From assembly GCF_017814945.1 (NCBI RefSeq), contig NZ_JAGIPX010000021.1, positions 46,009 through 110,008 on the forward strand: a stretch of DNA of 64,000 nucleotides. Reading direction: 5' to 3'. Position 1 is the first letter of the stretch. Each line of letters starts with the position of its first letter. Made by a program: the position numbers and the translations under genes. The DNA comes from Paraburkholderia sp. LEh10 (GTDB lineage Bacteria > Pseudomonadota > Gammaproteobacteria > Burkholderiales > Burkholderiaceae). The notes beneath the pieces are model-generated. The model was given only the letters and a program-made list of their open reading frames with translations, ran no database searches and was not told the DNA's origin. Shown in pieces: positions 8,040 to 17,619 of the stretch.

Positions 8040-9335
8040 TCAAATCAGCCCGTCGAACAGCATGATGTCGACGGCGTCGCCCGGATCGAGGTCGGCCTGT
8101 TCGTGGGCGAGCACGATAAAGCAGTTTGCTTCGCTCATCGAACTGAGCACGCCGGAGCCCTGCGAGCCCGTGGGCGTGACGTGCCAGACGCCTTGCGCGT
8201 CGCGTGCCGCGATGCCGCGCTGGAATTCCGTGCGGCCCGGCCGTTTGCGGATCGGTTCGCGGCACGAGGCGCGGAGCAAAGGCGCGGGGTGCGTCGTCGC
8301 GCCGGACATCCGCAGCAGCACTTCGCGCACGATCTGATAGAACGCCGCCATCACGGCGACGGGATTGCCGGGCAGGCCGAAGAAAATTGCCGGCTCTCCC
8401 GCGCCGGGCTTGCCGCCGGACCAGATGCGCCCAAACGCGAACGGCCGGCCGGGGCGCATCGCGAGACTCCAGTGCGCGACGTCCCCGAGCATGCGCAGCA
8501 TCTGCCTCGTCAGATCAGCTTCGCCGACGGAAACGCCGCCGGAGGTTATCACGACATCGGCGCTCGCTGCTGCCGTACACAACGCGTGTTCCAGCGCGGC
8601 GGGTTCGTCAGGCACCACACCGAGATCGATTGGCTCGACGTCGAGGCGCTTGAGCATCGCGAACAGCGTGTAGCGGTTGCTGTCGTAGACGCAGCCGGCG
8701 TCGAGCGGCTGGCCGATCGAGCGCAGCTCGTCGCCCGTCGAAAAGAACGCGACGCGCAGCCGGCGACGCACAGCCACCTCGCCAATGCCGAGCGACGCCA
8801 GCAATCCGAGGTCCGAGGCTCGGACGATGCGGCCCGCCTTCAGCGCGACCGCACCGCATGCGAGGTCTTCGCCGGCGAGGCGCCGGTTCGCCCCGGCACT
8901 CAGCCCCTGCGCGGAGAATCGGATGGTGTCGCCGTCGCGCGCGACGGCCTCCTGAGGCACGACGGTGTCGCAGCCGGAAGGCATCGTCGCGCCCGTCATC
9001 ACGCGCACGCATTGGGTGACCCCCGTCGTTCCGTCGAAAGGATGGCCCGCGAGCGCCTTGCCCGCGACGCTCAACGCAATGTCGCCCGACTGGCCTTCGA
9101 GTGCCGCTCCCGAGAATGCATAGCCGTCCATCGCCGAGTTGTCGTGGGCGGGCACGTCGATGGGCGACACGATGTCCTTCGCGAGCACGCGGTTCAACGC
9201 GTCACGCAGCTGGACATGCTCGACGGTCGTGACGGGCGCGGCCCACTCGCGCACGATCGCCTGTGCGGCCTGGACGGGCAAAGCTTGAGCGTCGTACTGA
9301 GCGACGCAACTCGAAGTTTCGTTCAGCGTGGTCAT
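8040..9335 (-). CDS. moeA: Molybdopterin molybdenumtransferase MoeA
   Basis: 431 residues. MoeA inserts molybdate into adenylylated molybdopterin, the last step of molybdenum cofactor synthesis. Visible marks: PAHDNSAMDGYAF near residue 63-75, VMTGATMPSGCDTVV, FFSTGDEL, and the MPT-binding TSGGVSVGEADL (about residues 269-280), then the C-terminal barrel domain. It is the third gene of a moaA-mobA-moeA run on the minus strand, 72 nt after mobA. Confidence 0.97.
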   Translation of the reverse strand: MTTLNETSSCVAQYDAQALPVQAAQAIVREWAAPVTTVEHVQLRDALNRVLAKDIVSPIDVPAHDNSAMDGYAFSGAALEGQSGDIALSVAGKALAGHPFDGTTGVTQCVRVMTGATMPSGCDTVVPQEAVARDGDTIRFSAQGLSAGANRRLAGEDLACGAVALKAGRIVRASDLGLLASLGIGEVAVRRRLRVAFFSTGDELRSIGQPLDAGCVYDSNRYTLFAMLKRLDVEPIDLGVVPDEPAALEHALCTAAASADVVITSGGVSVGEADLTRQMLRMLGDVAHWSLAMRPGRPFAFGRIWSGGKPGAGEPAIFFGLPGNPVAVMAAFYQIVREVLLRMSGATTHPAPLLRASCREPIRKRPGRTEFQRGIAARDAQGVWHVTPTGSQGSGVLSSMSEANCFIVLAHEQADLDPGDAVDIMLFDGLI

Positions 9336-9407
9336 GAAAGGGGAGCGTCGCGACGGGATGCGGTGCGGCGGCGGCCGGGCGATCGCGGCAAATGGCGGCA
9401 GGAGCCC

Positions 9408-10022
9408 TCAACGTCGTTCGAGGTCGGCGAGTTCCTGCAATGAATTGATATTGTAAAACGTGCGCTCGTCGGCAAAGGCGACTTCGACCGCCCTGTGGCG
9501 TGCGTACCACGTGCGCACCTTGCGCTCGCCCGCCTGCAGAAAGCCTTCCAGATCGTCGGCCAGCGACGTGCGCAGCAGCGCGAAAACGGGGTGAATCGAT
9601 GTGTTGCCCTGCGCATCCGTGGTCGTGACGGTGGCGATGTCGGCATGCTGCGCGTCGAGGGCGGCAGCGAGGCGGGCGGCGAGATCGTCCGGCAAACCGG
9701 GCGTGTCGCAAGGCGCCGAGAGCACGAACGGCGTGCGCGCCGCGCGCAGTCCCGCGAGCAATCCGGCGAGCGGGCCGGGAAAATCAGGCAGCGTATCGGC
9801 GACGACGGTGGCCCGAAACGGCGCGCCGAGCGCCGAGTAGAGGTCGGCGTGCCGGTTCGCGCTGATCAGCATCGGCCCGGCTTGCGGCGCGAGACGTCTG
9901 AGCACGTGCAGCGCGAGTGGCTCGCCGTGCAGCTTTTGCAAGCCCTTGTCGGCGCCGCCCATGCGCATGCCGCGTCCGCCGGCGAGCAGCAGGCCGGTGA
10001 TGCTGTCACGGGAAATGGCCAT
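9408..10022 (-). CDS. mobA: Molybdenum cofactor guanylyltransferase MobA
   Basis: 204 residues. MobA attaches GMP to molybdenum-molybdopterin to make the bis-MGD cofactor. The nucleotide-binding start LLLAGGRGMRMGGADKGLQ (about residues 11-29) is diagnostic, with the metal-binding stretch SAPCDTPGLP further on. It lies 19 nt after moaA and before moeA. Its presence implies that the host uses bis-MGD enzymes. Confidence 0.95.
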   Translation of the reverse strand: MAISRDSITGLLLAGGRGMRMGGADKGLQKLHGEPLALHVLRRLAPQAGPMLISANRHADLYSALGAPFRATVVADTLPDFPGPLAGLLAGLRAARTPFVLSAPCDTPGLPDDLAARLAAALDAQHADIATVTTTDAQGNTSIHPVFALLRTSLADDLEGFLQAGERKVRTWYARHRAVEVAFADERTFYNINSLQELADLERR

Positions 10023-10041
10023 GAGCGAAAGGGCGGCGGAC

Positions 10042-11154
10042 TCAGCCGCCGATATACGACATCTCGACGCGCCGTTCTTCCGACGCCGTCTTCGGGGCCG
10101 CGCCCGCGCTGCCGCGCAACTGCGAATAGCGGTCGCCGCGCGCGTGCCAGATGTTGGCGATCGCGGTCGCGATGCCTGCGTCGCTCGTGCCGTTGCGCAC
10201 CAGCGCGCGCAGGTCGTGTCCCGACGACGCGAACAGGCACAGATACACCTTGCCCTCCGTCGACAGCCGCGCGCGCGTGCAACTTCCGCAGAACGCCCGC
10301 GTGACGCTGGAAATCACGCCGATCTCGCCGCTGCCGTCCGCATAGCCCCAGCGCTGGGCGGTTTCAGCGGCGCTGTGCGCTTCGAGCGGCAGCAGCGGAT
10401 AGTGCTCGCTGATCCGCGTGACTACTTCCGCCGATGGCAGCACTTCCTCCATGTTCCAGCCGTTCGATGTGCCGACGTCCATATATTCGATGAAGCGCAG
10501 CACCACGCCCGTGCCCCTGAAGTGGTGCGCCATCGTGACGATCTCGCCGTCGTTCGTGCCGCGCTTGACGACCATGTTCACTTTCAGCGGATCAAGACCG
10601 ACCGACTGCGCGACTTCGATGCCGTCGAGCACATCGCGCACGGCGAAATCGGCATCGTTCATGCGGCGAAATAACGCATCATCGAGCGCATCGAGACTGA
10701 CCGTGACGCGGCTCAGGCCGGCGTCTTTCAGGCTTTGCGCCTTGCGCGCGAGCAGCGAGCCGTTGGTGGTGAGCGTGAGATCGAGCGGTTTGCCCGTAAC
10801 AGTCGTCATGCGCGCGAGCCGCTCGATCAGAAATTCGAGGTTCTTGCGCAACAGCGGCTCGCCGCCCGTCAGGCGGATTTTTTCGACGCCATGCGCGACG
10901 AAAATCGACGCGATCCGCTCGATTTCCTCAAACGTCAGCAGCGCACTGTGCGGCAGGAACGGATAGTCCTTGTCGAACACCGCGCGCGGCATGCAGTAGA
11001 CGCACCGGAAGTTGCAGCGGTCCGTGACCGAAATGCGCAAATCACGCAGCGGGCGCGACAGCGTGTCGGTCAACTCCCCGCGCGGCGCCCGCACGGGACC
11101 GGCGACGTCGGGCACGGCGCTGACATCGGCAACAGGAATGATGCGTCGGGACAT
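10042..11154 (-). CDS. moaA: GTP 3',8-cyclase MoaA
   Basis: 370 residues. A radical-SAM enzyme that, with MoaC, turns GTP into cyclic pyranopterin monophosphate, the first step of molybdenum cofactor synthesis. The N-terminal cluster motif CNFRCVYCMP binds the SAM [4Fe-4S]; the C-terminal cluster is held by CGSCTRARLS plus the later Cys in YLCLF; the C-terminus ends in the conserved GG. ATG 11154 is preferred over GTG 11160. First gene of the operon. Confidence 0.96.
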   Translation of the reverse strand: MSRRIIPVADVSAVPDVAGPVRAPRGELTDTLSRPLRDLRISVTDRCNFRCVYCMPRAVFDKDYPFLPHSALLTFEEIERIASIFVAHGVEKIRLTGGEPLLRKNLEFLIERLARMTTVTGKPLDLTLTTNGSLLARKAQSLKDAGLSRVTVSLDALDDALFRRMNDADFAVRDVLDGIEVAQSVGLDPLKVNMVVKRGTNDGEIVTMAHHFRGTGVVLRFIEYMDVGTSNGWNMEEVLPSAEVVTRISEHYPLLPLEAHSAAETAQRWGYADGSGEIGVISSVTRAFCGSCTRARLSTEGKVYLCLFASSGHDLRALVRNGTSDAGIATAIANIWHARGDRYSQLRGSAGAAPKTASEERRVEMSYIGG

Positions 11155-11246
11155 GATCACATATTTGGGATATCAGACTTCATTCTAGCGGAAGCCTTTT
11201 GCCGTCACAGTAGGGCGAAACGCTTGTGCCGCGTGGGCAGGACAAC

Positions 11247-11273
11247 AAAAAGCCCGCCTTCGAGGCGGGCTTT
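11247..11273 (-). terminator. Rho-independent terminator of rne
   Basis: Stem AGCCCGCC/GGCGGGCT with loop TTCGA (11251-11271), followed on the minus strand by a run of five T. It lies about 40 nt past the rne stop and just upstream of moaA. Confidence 0.85.
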
Positions 11274-11314
11274 CGGGATGCACAGCGTTGCCACTGCGCA
11301 GAGTTAGCAAACGC

Positions 11315-14300
11315 TTACTGCTGCTTGAGCGTTTCGACCTGCTGCATCGGCGTCGTGTCGACGGGCGGAAGCGGCTTGCGCTCACGCGGCACCCGGGCCG
11401 GCTTCACTGCCTGTGCGGCGGCGTCCTGCGCGGCCCGCAGCTTGTCGGCGTCGGTGTTGACCCACACGAGGCCGGCATTTTCCAGCATCGACTTGAGTCC
11501 ATCCGCTGACGGGCCTTGTCCGGCTACGCCGTTCGTGCGGGCGACATGCGGCTCGGCGACGGCTACAGCGGGCTGCACTTCGACGATTGCCGGCTGCGGC
11601 GCAGGTTGCGCTTCTGCCACATGGCTAACGGGTTCCGCGACGGGCGCCACGGCCGGCTGAGCAACCGCCTCGGCAACGGGATGCGCCGCTGCGGGCGCTT
11701 CGGCGACGTGCTCCGCTTCGATAGCGGGTGCCGCGGGTGCTGCGGGCGCCGGCGCGACGTAAACCGCGGCCGGTTCAGCGGCACGCTCGGCGGCCGGGGC
11801 TGCCGCGACCGTTTCGACCTGCGCGGGCGCTTCGGCAGCGGGCGCGTGCGTAAGGGCTTGAGGCTCGGCTTGAGGCTCGGCTTGAGGCTCGGCTTGAGGC
11901 TCGGCGGCCGCCGGCGCGGTGGACACAGGTTCAGCCTGCTGCGCTGCGGGCGCTTCTTCAGCGGGAACGATGGCTTCCGCCGTCGCAGCCTTCTCGACGG
12001 CAAGCGTCGGCGTTTCAGCCGATGCATGCAGTTCGCTGACCACGGCCGCACCTGTCGCGACGGCTGCCACGACGACTTCGACCGGCTTCACGGCGTGCTC
12101 GGCTTCCTGCTGGACTGGCTGCGCGATTTGCGGCTGCGTTTCGTGACGGCCCGCGTGTTCCGGCGCGCGAACAGGTGCTTCCGCTGCCGCTGCCGTGTCG
12201 CCTTCGGCTTCCGCGACATCGGCTGCCGTATTCACGTTCACGCCTTCCTCGTCGCGCTCACGACGGCCGCCACGGCGGCCGCGGCGGCGGCGGCGACGCT
12301 CTTCGCCGTCACGCGCTTCCTCGCCGGGAATAGCGCCGCCTGCCAGATTGGCTTGCGCCTGAGCGGCGACATCAGTCTGAACTTCGCTCTGGTTCAGCGC
12401 ATCGGCGACCTCGGGCTGCTGCTTGCGACGTTCACCGCGCTCACCGCGTTCACGGCGCTCGCCTCGATCCTGACGCTCGCCGCGCGTGGTCCCTTCGACA
12501 GCTTCCGCGCGTTCCGCACGCTCCTGGCCGCGCTCAACGCGTTCCGGCCGTGCCTCGCGTGCTTCCCGGCCTTCGCGCTGCTCGCGCCCGCCGCGCTGTT
12601 CACGGGCTTCACGCGGTTCGCGCGGTTCACGTTCTTCGCGGCGTTGCGACGGTTGGCCCTGGCGGCCTTGCGTGGCCGCGCCTTCGCCGCGAGCTGCCGC
12701 ATCGCGGCCACCCGCGCCGCCACGACGGTTGCGATTGCGATCGCCGCTACGCTCGCCCGTGCGTTCACCGCGCTCGGCTCGTTCGGTGCGCGCGGGTTTC
12801 GCCACTTTCTCGACGGGTGCGGGAACGGGCGCAGGAGCGGCCGGCTGCATGCCGAACAGACCCTTCAGCCAGCCGATGAAGCCGCCTGTCGCGGGCTTGA
12901 CCTCGACGGTCGCGGCAGCGGGCGCTGGCGTGCGCACGGGCGCGCTCGGCGCCGGCTTCTCAGGCGTGATGCCCTTTACGGCCGCTTCCTGCTTCGGCTT
13001 TACCTCTTCAGCGCGCTTGCTGTAGCCCGTTTCCGATTCCAGTTCGCGAGCGGCTTCTTCAGCCATCTTCCACGACGCGCGCGGATCGTCGAGGCGCGCA
13101 TCGTCGTGACGCAGACGTTCAAGCTTGTAATGCGGCGTGTCGAGGTGCTTGTTCGGCACCAGCACGACGTTGACCTTGAAGCGCGACTCGATCTTGTTGA
13201 TTTCCGAGCGCTTTTCGTTGAGCAGGAAGGCGGTGACTTCGACGGGCACCTGGCAGTGGATCGCCGCCGTGTTTTCCTTCATCGCTTCTTCCTGAATAAT
13301 CCGCAGCACTTGCAGCGCGGACGATTCGGTATCGCGGATGTGGCCCGTGCCGTTACAGCGCGGGCAGGTCACGTGGCTGCCTTCCGACAGCGCCGGGCGC
13401 AGACGCTGACGCGACAGTTCCATCAGGCCGAAGCGCGAGATCTTGCCCATCTGGACGCGCGCTCGGTCGTGCTTCAACGCGTCCTTCAGGCGCTGCTCGA
13501 CTTCCCGCTGGCTTTTCGCCGACTCCATGTCGATGAAGTCGATCACGATCAGGCCGCCCAGGTCGCGCAGACGAAGCTGGCGCGCGACTTCGTCGGCGGC
13601 TTCGAGATTTGTGCGCGTGGCCGTTTCCTCGATGTCGGCGCCCTTGGTGGCGCGCGCCGAGTTCACGTCGATCGCGACGAGCGCTTCCGTGTGGTCGATC
13701 ACGATCGCGCCGCCCGACGGCAGCGGCACCGTGCGCGAGTACGCGGTTTCGATCTGGTGCTCGATCTGGAAACGCGAGAAAAGCGGCACGTCGTCGTGAT
13801 ACCGCTTCACCTTATTGACATTGTCCGGCATGACGATATCCATGAAGGCGCGCGCCTGGTCATGGATTTCGGTGGTGTCGATGAGGATTTCGCCGATATC
13901 GGGCTGGAAGTAGTCGCGAATCGCGCGGATGACGAGGCTCGATTCGAGGTAGATCAGCATCGGCTGACCTTGCGAGCCGCTTTGCGACGCGGCTTCGATC
14001 GCGCGCCACAGCTGCATCAGGTAGTTCAGGTCCCACTGCAGCTCTTCGGCGCTGCGGCCGATGCCCGCCGTGCGCGCGATGATGCTCATGCCTTCCGGCA
14101 GTTGCAGCTGGGACATGGTTTCGCGCAGTTCCTGACGGTCGTCGCCTTCGATCCGGCGCGACACGCCGCCGCCGCGCGGATTGTTCGGCATCAGCACGAG
14201 GTAGCGGCCGGCGAGCGAGATGAACGTGGTGAGGGCGGCGCCCTTGTTACCGCGTTCTTCTTTCTCGACCTGGACGATCAGTTCCTGGCCTTCCTTGAGG

Positions 14301-14575
14301 GCGTCCTGAATGCGCGCGGAGCGCATGTCGATGCCTTCGCGGAAATACTGGCGGGCGACTTCCTTGAACGGGAGAAAACCGTGGCGGTCTTCACCGTAGT
14401 TGACGAAGCAGGCTTCGAGCGACGGCTCGATGCGCGTCACGATCCCCTTGTAGATATTGCCTTTGCGCTGTTCGCGCCCGGCAGTTTCGATGTCGATGTC
14501 GATGAGTTTTTGCCCATCGACGATGGCGACGCGCAATTCTTCCTGCTGCGTCGCATTGAACAACATGCGTTTCAT
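11315..14575 (-). CDS. rne: Ribonuclease E
   Basis: 1086 residues from ATG 14575 (MKRMLFNAT). The main endonuclease for mRNA decay and rRNA/tRNA processing, and the degradosome scaffold. The N-terminal half matches E. coli numbering: S1 domain near 35-125, catalytic Asp303 (AIDVNSA) and Asp346 (IVIDFIDM), Zn-link Cys404 and Cys407 (CPRCNGTG). From about residue 560 the chain is disordered: an Arg/Gly/Glu-rich RNA-binding stretch, then an Ala/Pro/Glu-rich tail holding four AEPQ repeats. A short conserved C-terminal end (GLVWVNTDADKL) remains. Long 5' leader region; see 14576-15339. Confidence 0.97.
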   Translation of the reverse strand: MKRMLFNATQQEELRVAIVDGQKLIDIDIETAGREQRKGNIYKGIVTRIEPSLEACFVNYGEDRHGFLPFKEVARQYFREGIDMRSARIQDALKEGQELIVQVEKEERGNKGAALTTFISLAGRYLVLMPNNPRGGGVSRRIEGDDRQELRETMSQLQLPEGMSIIARTAGIGRSAEELQWDLNYLMQLWRAIEAASQSGSQGQPMLIYLESSLVIRAIRDYFQPDIGEILIDTTEIHDQARAFMDIVMPDNVNKVKRYHDDVPLFSRFQIEHQIETAYSRTVPLPSGGAIVIDHTEALVAIDVNSARATKGADIEETATRTNLEAADEVARQLRLRDLGGLIVIDFIDMESAKSQREVEQRLKDALKHDRARVQMGKISRFGLMELSRQRLRPALSEGSHVTCPRCNGTGHIRDTESSALQVLRIIQEEAMKENTAAIHCQVPVEVTAFLLNEKRSEINKIESRFKVNVVLVPNKHLDTPHYKLERLRHDDARLDDPRASWKMAEEAARELESETGYSKRAEEVKPKQEAAVKGITPEKPAPSAPVRTPAPAAATVEVKPATGGFIGWLKGLFGMQPAAPAPVPAPVEKVAKPARTERAERGERTGERSGDRNRNRRGGAGGRDAAARGEGAATQGRQGQPSQRREEREPREPREAREQRGGREQREGREAREARPERVERGQERAERAEAVEGTTRGERQDRGERRERGERGERRKQQPEVADALNQSEVQTDVAAQAQANLAGGAIPGEEARDGEERRRRRRGRRGGRRERDEEGVNVNTAADVAEAEGDTAAAAEAPVRAPEHAGRHETQPQIAQPVQQEAEHAVKPVEVVVAAVATGAAVVSELHASAETPTLAVEKAATAEAIVPAEEAPAAQQAEPVSTAPAAAEPQAEPQAEPQAEPQALTHAPAAEAPAQVETVAAAPAAERAAEPAAVYVAPAPAAPAAPAIEAEHVAEAPAAAHPVAEAVAQPAVAPVAEPVSHVAEAQPAPQPAIVEVQPAVAVAEPHVARTNGVAGQGPSADGLKSMLENAGLVWVNTDADKLRAAQDAAAQAVKPARVPRERKPLPPVDTTPMQQVETLKQQ
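11857..11904 (-). repeat. 12-bp tandem repeat, four units, in rne
   Basis: CTTGAGGCTCGG occurs four times head to tail without mismatch, encoding repeated Ala-Glu-Pro-Gln in the disordered RNase E tail. The unit is a multiple of three, so slippage changes length without shifting frame. Confidence 0.9.
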
Positions 14576-15339
14576 TGAACGGCTCCAGAGCGGCTCTGCA
14601 TACCCGAGCCGACGGCGCGCGGGAGCGAACCCGGCCGGCGGCGAGGGCAGCGGCATGCCGCGCCTTATTGTGTTTTCACCAGCACGCTGGAGCAGGAAAG
14701 ATGGCGGGAGAATTGCCTTGAATGGGCGCCGCCCGAAAGAAAATGGACGCGCTGCCGCAGGGCACATGCGAACACGGCTTCAAATAATGGCCCGACACGC
14801 CGCGGGTCCTGGCAGCCGACTTGCATACGCCTTCGTCCACGTGCGCCGGCGCGCCTGTTGGGCGCGCGTCCGGACGCCGGACGGTTCGAAGGCTGCGGTC
14901 TTGCCGCAGCGGAAAAGCTCGCTCACAACGCGCGCCTGTCCCGCTCGGGAGTGTCTCGCCTCATTTTGACGTCGCCATGCCCCGCACTTTCTGTGGGACG
15001 CCTCGGGCGCACGCCGTATTTTCGCCACCGGCCGCTTCGCGCTTAAAAGGGACATGAAAACTGTCCTTGCCGAAGCTCGCCAGTCAAATTCTTTTTAACC
15101 AAAATTCCGTTACCGACGGTGCCGACGATGACCGAACGTGCCTGTGGGCGCCATCCCTGCCATGTCGTGCACTGTGCGTGCAACTTGCTGCATCTCATTT
15201 TCAGGGCGAGCAACCAGCCCCCGGCACAAGTAAAATAGCGTTTTATAGCTTGCGCCTGCGCAATCCACCCGCGATTCGGTTTAATGCGCCGATCTTATAT
15301 AGTCGGCCGCCGCAGACTGCTGGGCAAATTATATTCAGA
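14576..15339. other. rne/rluC divergent intergenic region
   Basis: 764 nt with no credible gene. Composition becomes AT-rich between about 15080 and 15340, where several TATA-like boxes (for example TATATA near 15296 and TAAAAT near 15230) could serve either direction. By analogy with E. coli, where RNase E controls its own mRNA through a long 5' leader, the rne side may hold such a leader; this is inference. Confidence 0.45.
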
Positions 15340-16533
15340 ATGAAAGAGTTAGGCAAAACATCCCGAAAATCGGTGACGCGCGCAGTTTCTGGCGCGGTCA
15401 GAACCGCCGCTACAGGCGCCGTTACAAACGCGACTACAAGGGGCGCGGTTACGAACGCGGCTACAAACGCGGGTAAAAACGCGGGTACGAGCGCAATCGC
15501 GGGCGATCAGGTTTCGATGATCGAAATCGATGACGGTGCGGCTGGCCAGCGGATCGATAATTTTTTGCTGCGCGTCTGCAAGGGCGTGCCGAAGAGCCAT
15601 ATTTATCGAATTCTGCGCAGCGGCGAGGTGCGTGTAAATAAGGGGCGGGTCGACGCGCAATATCGGCTTGCATTGGGCGATCTGGTGCGCGTGCCGCCCA
15701 TCCGCGTGGCGAGGGCTGATGAAGTCCCGGCTGCGCCCGTGCCGTCTGCGCATTTCGACATTCTGTATGAGGACGACCATCTGCTCGTCATCGACAAGCC
15801 GGCGGGTGTCGCCGTGCACGGCGGCAGCGGAGTCGCGTTCGGCGTGATCGAGCAGTTGCGCGCGGCGCGTCCGCAGGCGAAATTCCTGGAACTGGTGCAT
15901 CGGCTTGACCGCGAAACGTCCGGCGTGTTGATGCTCGCGAAAAAGCGCTCGGCGCTCGTCAATCTGCACGAGCAGATCCGCGGCAACGGAATGGACAAGC
16001 GTTACTACGCGTGCGTGCGAGGCGAATGGGCGAGCGACTGGGGCCGGCGGCGCGCGGTAAAGGAGCCGCTGCACAAGTACCTGCTGCCGGACGGCGAGCG
16101 GCGCGTGCGCGTCCAGCCGGACGGATTGCCGTCGCATACCATTTTCAATCTGGTCGACCGCTGGCCCGGCTACGCGCTGCTCGAGGCGGAACTGAAAACG
16201 GGGCGCACTCATCAGATTCGCGTTCACCTCGCGCATCTGGGGCTGCCGATCGTCGGCGACGCGAAATATGGCGATTTCGCACTGAACAAGGAACTGGCGC
16301 GCGCGAATGCGCGCCCAGGACTGAAACGCATGTTTCTGCACGCATATCGGCTCAAGCTGACGCACCCAGCGTCGGGCGAAACGCTGCAGTTCGAAGCGCC
16401 GCTGCCGGCAGAATGCCAGCGATTTGTCGCGCAGCTCGCTGAAATCGGCAGTGACGGGAGCCGGCAGCAACACGGTCCGCAAGGCGAACAACCACACGAT
16501 GAGACGGGAACGCATGGCTCGACAGCAATTTGA
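15340..16533 (+). CDS. rluC: 23S rRNA pseudouridine synthase RluC
   Basis: 397 residues from ATG 15340. RluA-family enzyme; RluC makes pseudouridines 955, 2504 and 2580 of 23S rRNA. An S4 RNA-binding domain (about 68-120, QRIDNFLLRVCKGVPKSHIYRILRS) precedes the catalytic domain with the aspartate motif HRLDRETSGVLMLAKK and TGRTHQIRVHLAHLG. The first 58 residues are a low-complexity Ala/Thr/Asn repeat not usual for RluC; an internal ATG at 15517 would give a protein of normal length. Followed by a HAD phosphatase and sppA. Confidence 0.94.
   Translation: MKELGKTSRKSVTRAVSGAVRTAATGAVTNATTRGAVTNAATNAGKNAGTSAIAGDQVSMIEIDDGAAGQRIDNFLLRVCKGVPKSHIYRILRSGEVRVNKGRVDAQYRLALGDLVRVPPIRVARADEVPAAPVPSAHFDILYEDDHLLVIDKPAGVAVHGGSGVAFGVIEQLRAARPQAKFLELVHRLDRETSGVLMLAKKRSALVNLHEQIRGNGMDKRYYACVRGEWASDWGRRRAVKEPLHKYLLPDGERRVRVQPDGLPSHTIFNLVDRWPGYALLEAELKTGRTHQIRVHLAHLGLPIVGDAKYGDFALNKELARANARPGLKRMFLHAYRLKLTHPASGETLQFEAPLPAECQRFVAQLAEIGSDGSRQQHGPQGEQPHDETGTHGSTAI
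15415..15494 (+). repeat. Degenerate GC-rich tandem repeat at the start of rluC
   Basis: About three imperfect 25-29-nt units related to GGCGCGGTTACGAACGCGG follow one another, encoding GAVTNAT/GAVTNAATNAG-like repeats. Confidence 0.7.
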
Positions 16534-17173
16534 TCTGATCGTCTTCGATTGGGACGGCACCTTGATGGATTCCACCGTCCACATCACGCGCAGCATTCAG
16601 GCGGCATGCCGCGACCTCGGCCTGCCTGTACCTGCCGACGAGGCGGCGAGTTTCGTGATCGGCCTTGGTCTGCGCGACGCACTCCAGATCGCAGCGCCGA
16701 CGCTCGATCCATCCGGCTATCCGCGTCTTGCCGAGCGCTATCGCTTTCACTATCTGGTGAAGGATCAGACCACGGAGCTTTTCACCGGCGTGCGCGAAAT
16801 GCTGGCCGATCTGCGCGACCAAGGCTATCTGCTGGCGATTGCGACAGGCAAGAGCCGTGTCGGCCTGAACCGCGCGCTGGATCAGGCGCGGCTGACGAGC
16901 CTGTTCGACGGCACACGCTGCGCCGATGAAACTTTTTCGAAGCCTCATCCCGCCATGCTGCAGGAATTGACGCGTGAGCTGGGGCAGGATCCCGTGCGCA
17001 CGGTGATGGTCGGCGACACCACGCACGATCTGCAGATGGCGATCAATGCGGGCGTTTCGGGCATCGGCGTGACGTACGGCGCGCACCCCGCCAATTCGCT
17101 GGCCGCGCTCGAGCCGAAATACGTCGCCGATAGCATCGCTTCGTTGTCGGACTGGCTGCGGGAGCATGCATGA
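16514..17173 (+). CDS. HAD-family hydrolase (phosphoglycolate phosphatase-like)
   Basis: 219 residues from ATG 16514 (ribosome site GGGAACGC just upstream). Haloacid dehalogenase superfamily, subclass IA: nucleophile motif FDWDGTLMDS (residues 11-20), a helical cap, motif II IATGKSRVG, Lys in FSKPHP, and motif IV MVGDTTHDLQMA. It lies between rluC and a Rieske protein; this order with sppA is common in proteobacteria. The substrate is not known; phosphoglycolate is only a family-level guess. Confidence 0.92.
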   Translation: MARQQFDLIVFDWDGTLMDSTVHITRSIQAACRDLGLPVPADEAASFVIGLGLRDALQIAAPTLDPSGYPRLAERYRFHYLVKDQTTELFTGVREMLADLRDQGYLLAIATGKSRVGLNRALDQARLTSLFDGTRCADETFSKPHPAMLQELTRELGQDPVRTVMVGDTTHDLQMAINAGVSGIGVTYGAHPANSLAALEPKYVADSIASLSDWLREHA

Positions 17174-17559
17174 CGGACCCGCTCGAGGCCGTGCGCGTGT
17201 GCGCCTCTGACGAACTCGTCGACGGCGGCGCTGGCGTGCGCCGCGAGGCGACGTTCGACGGCGGTGACGCCATCGTGTTCTTCGTGCGCTATGACGGTGT
17301 CGCATACGGGTATCTGAACCGCTGCGCGCACGTGCCGATGGAACTGGACTGGAATGAGGGGCAGTTCTTCGAATCGTCCGGTTTATACTTGATGTGCGCC
17401 ACGCATGGTGCGATTTACGCACCGGATACGGGCAAATGCGTCGGCGGCCCGTGCCGCGGCGGCAGGCTTCGGCCCGTGCGCGTCGACGAACGCGACACGC
17501 CCGAAGGGCGTGCGGTGTTCTGGCTTCCGGATGCCGATTTGCGACCGCTATCGGTGTGA
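17170..17559 (+). CDS. Rieske [2Fe-2S] protein
   Basis: 129 residues, a single small Rieske ferredoxin-like domain. Ligands are Cys52-X-His54 and Cys76-X2-His79 (CAHVPMELDW and CATHGAIY). The ATG overlaps the stop of the HAD gene by 4 nt, suggesting coupled translation. No oxygenase partner is nearby, so it probably acts as an electron carrier of unknown partner. Confidence 0.92.
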   Translation: MTDPLEAVRVCASDELVDGGAGVRREATFDGGDAIVFFVRYDGVAYGYLNRCAHVPMELDWNEGQFFESSGLYLMCATHGAIYAPDTGKCVGGPCRGGRLRPVRVDERDTPEGRAVFWLPDADLRPLSV

Positions 17560-17619
17560 TTATCGGTCTGATTGCCCAGATAACTTTCCCAAAAACCTCG
17601 TTTTATCCGGCGGCGACGC

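Noticed and set aside
11516..14578. A 1020-codon open frame antisense to rne
   Set aside because: It runs in a complementary frame of a high-GC gene whose reverse frame lacks stops; composition is Arg/Phe/Leu/Gly rich with no domain.
15067..15339. Start of rluC at 15067
   Set aside because: The stretch has no RluC homology, lies in an AT-rich region likely to hold promoters, and lacks a ribosome site.
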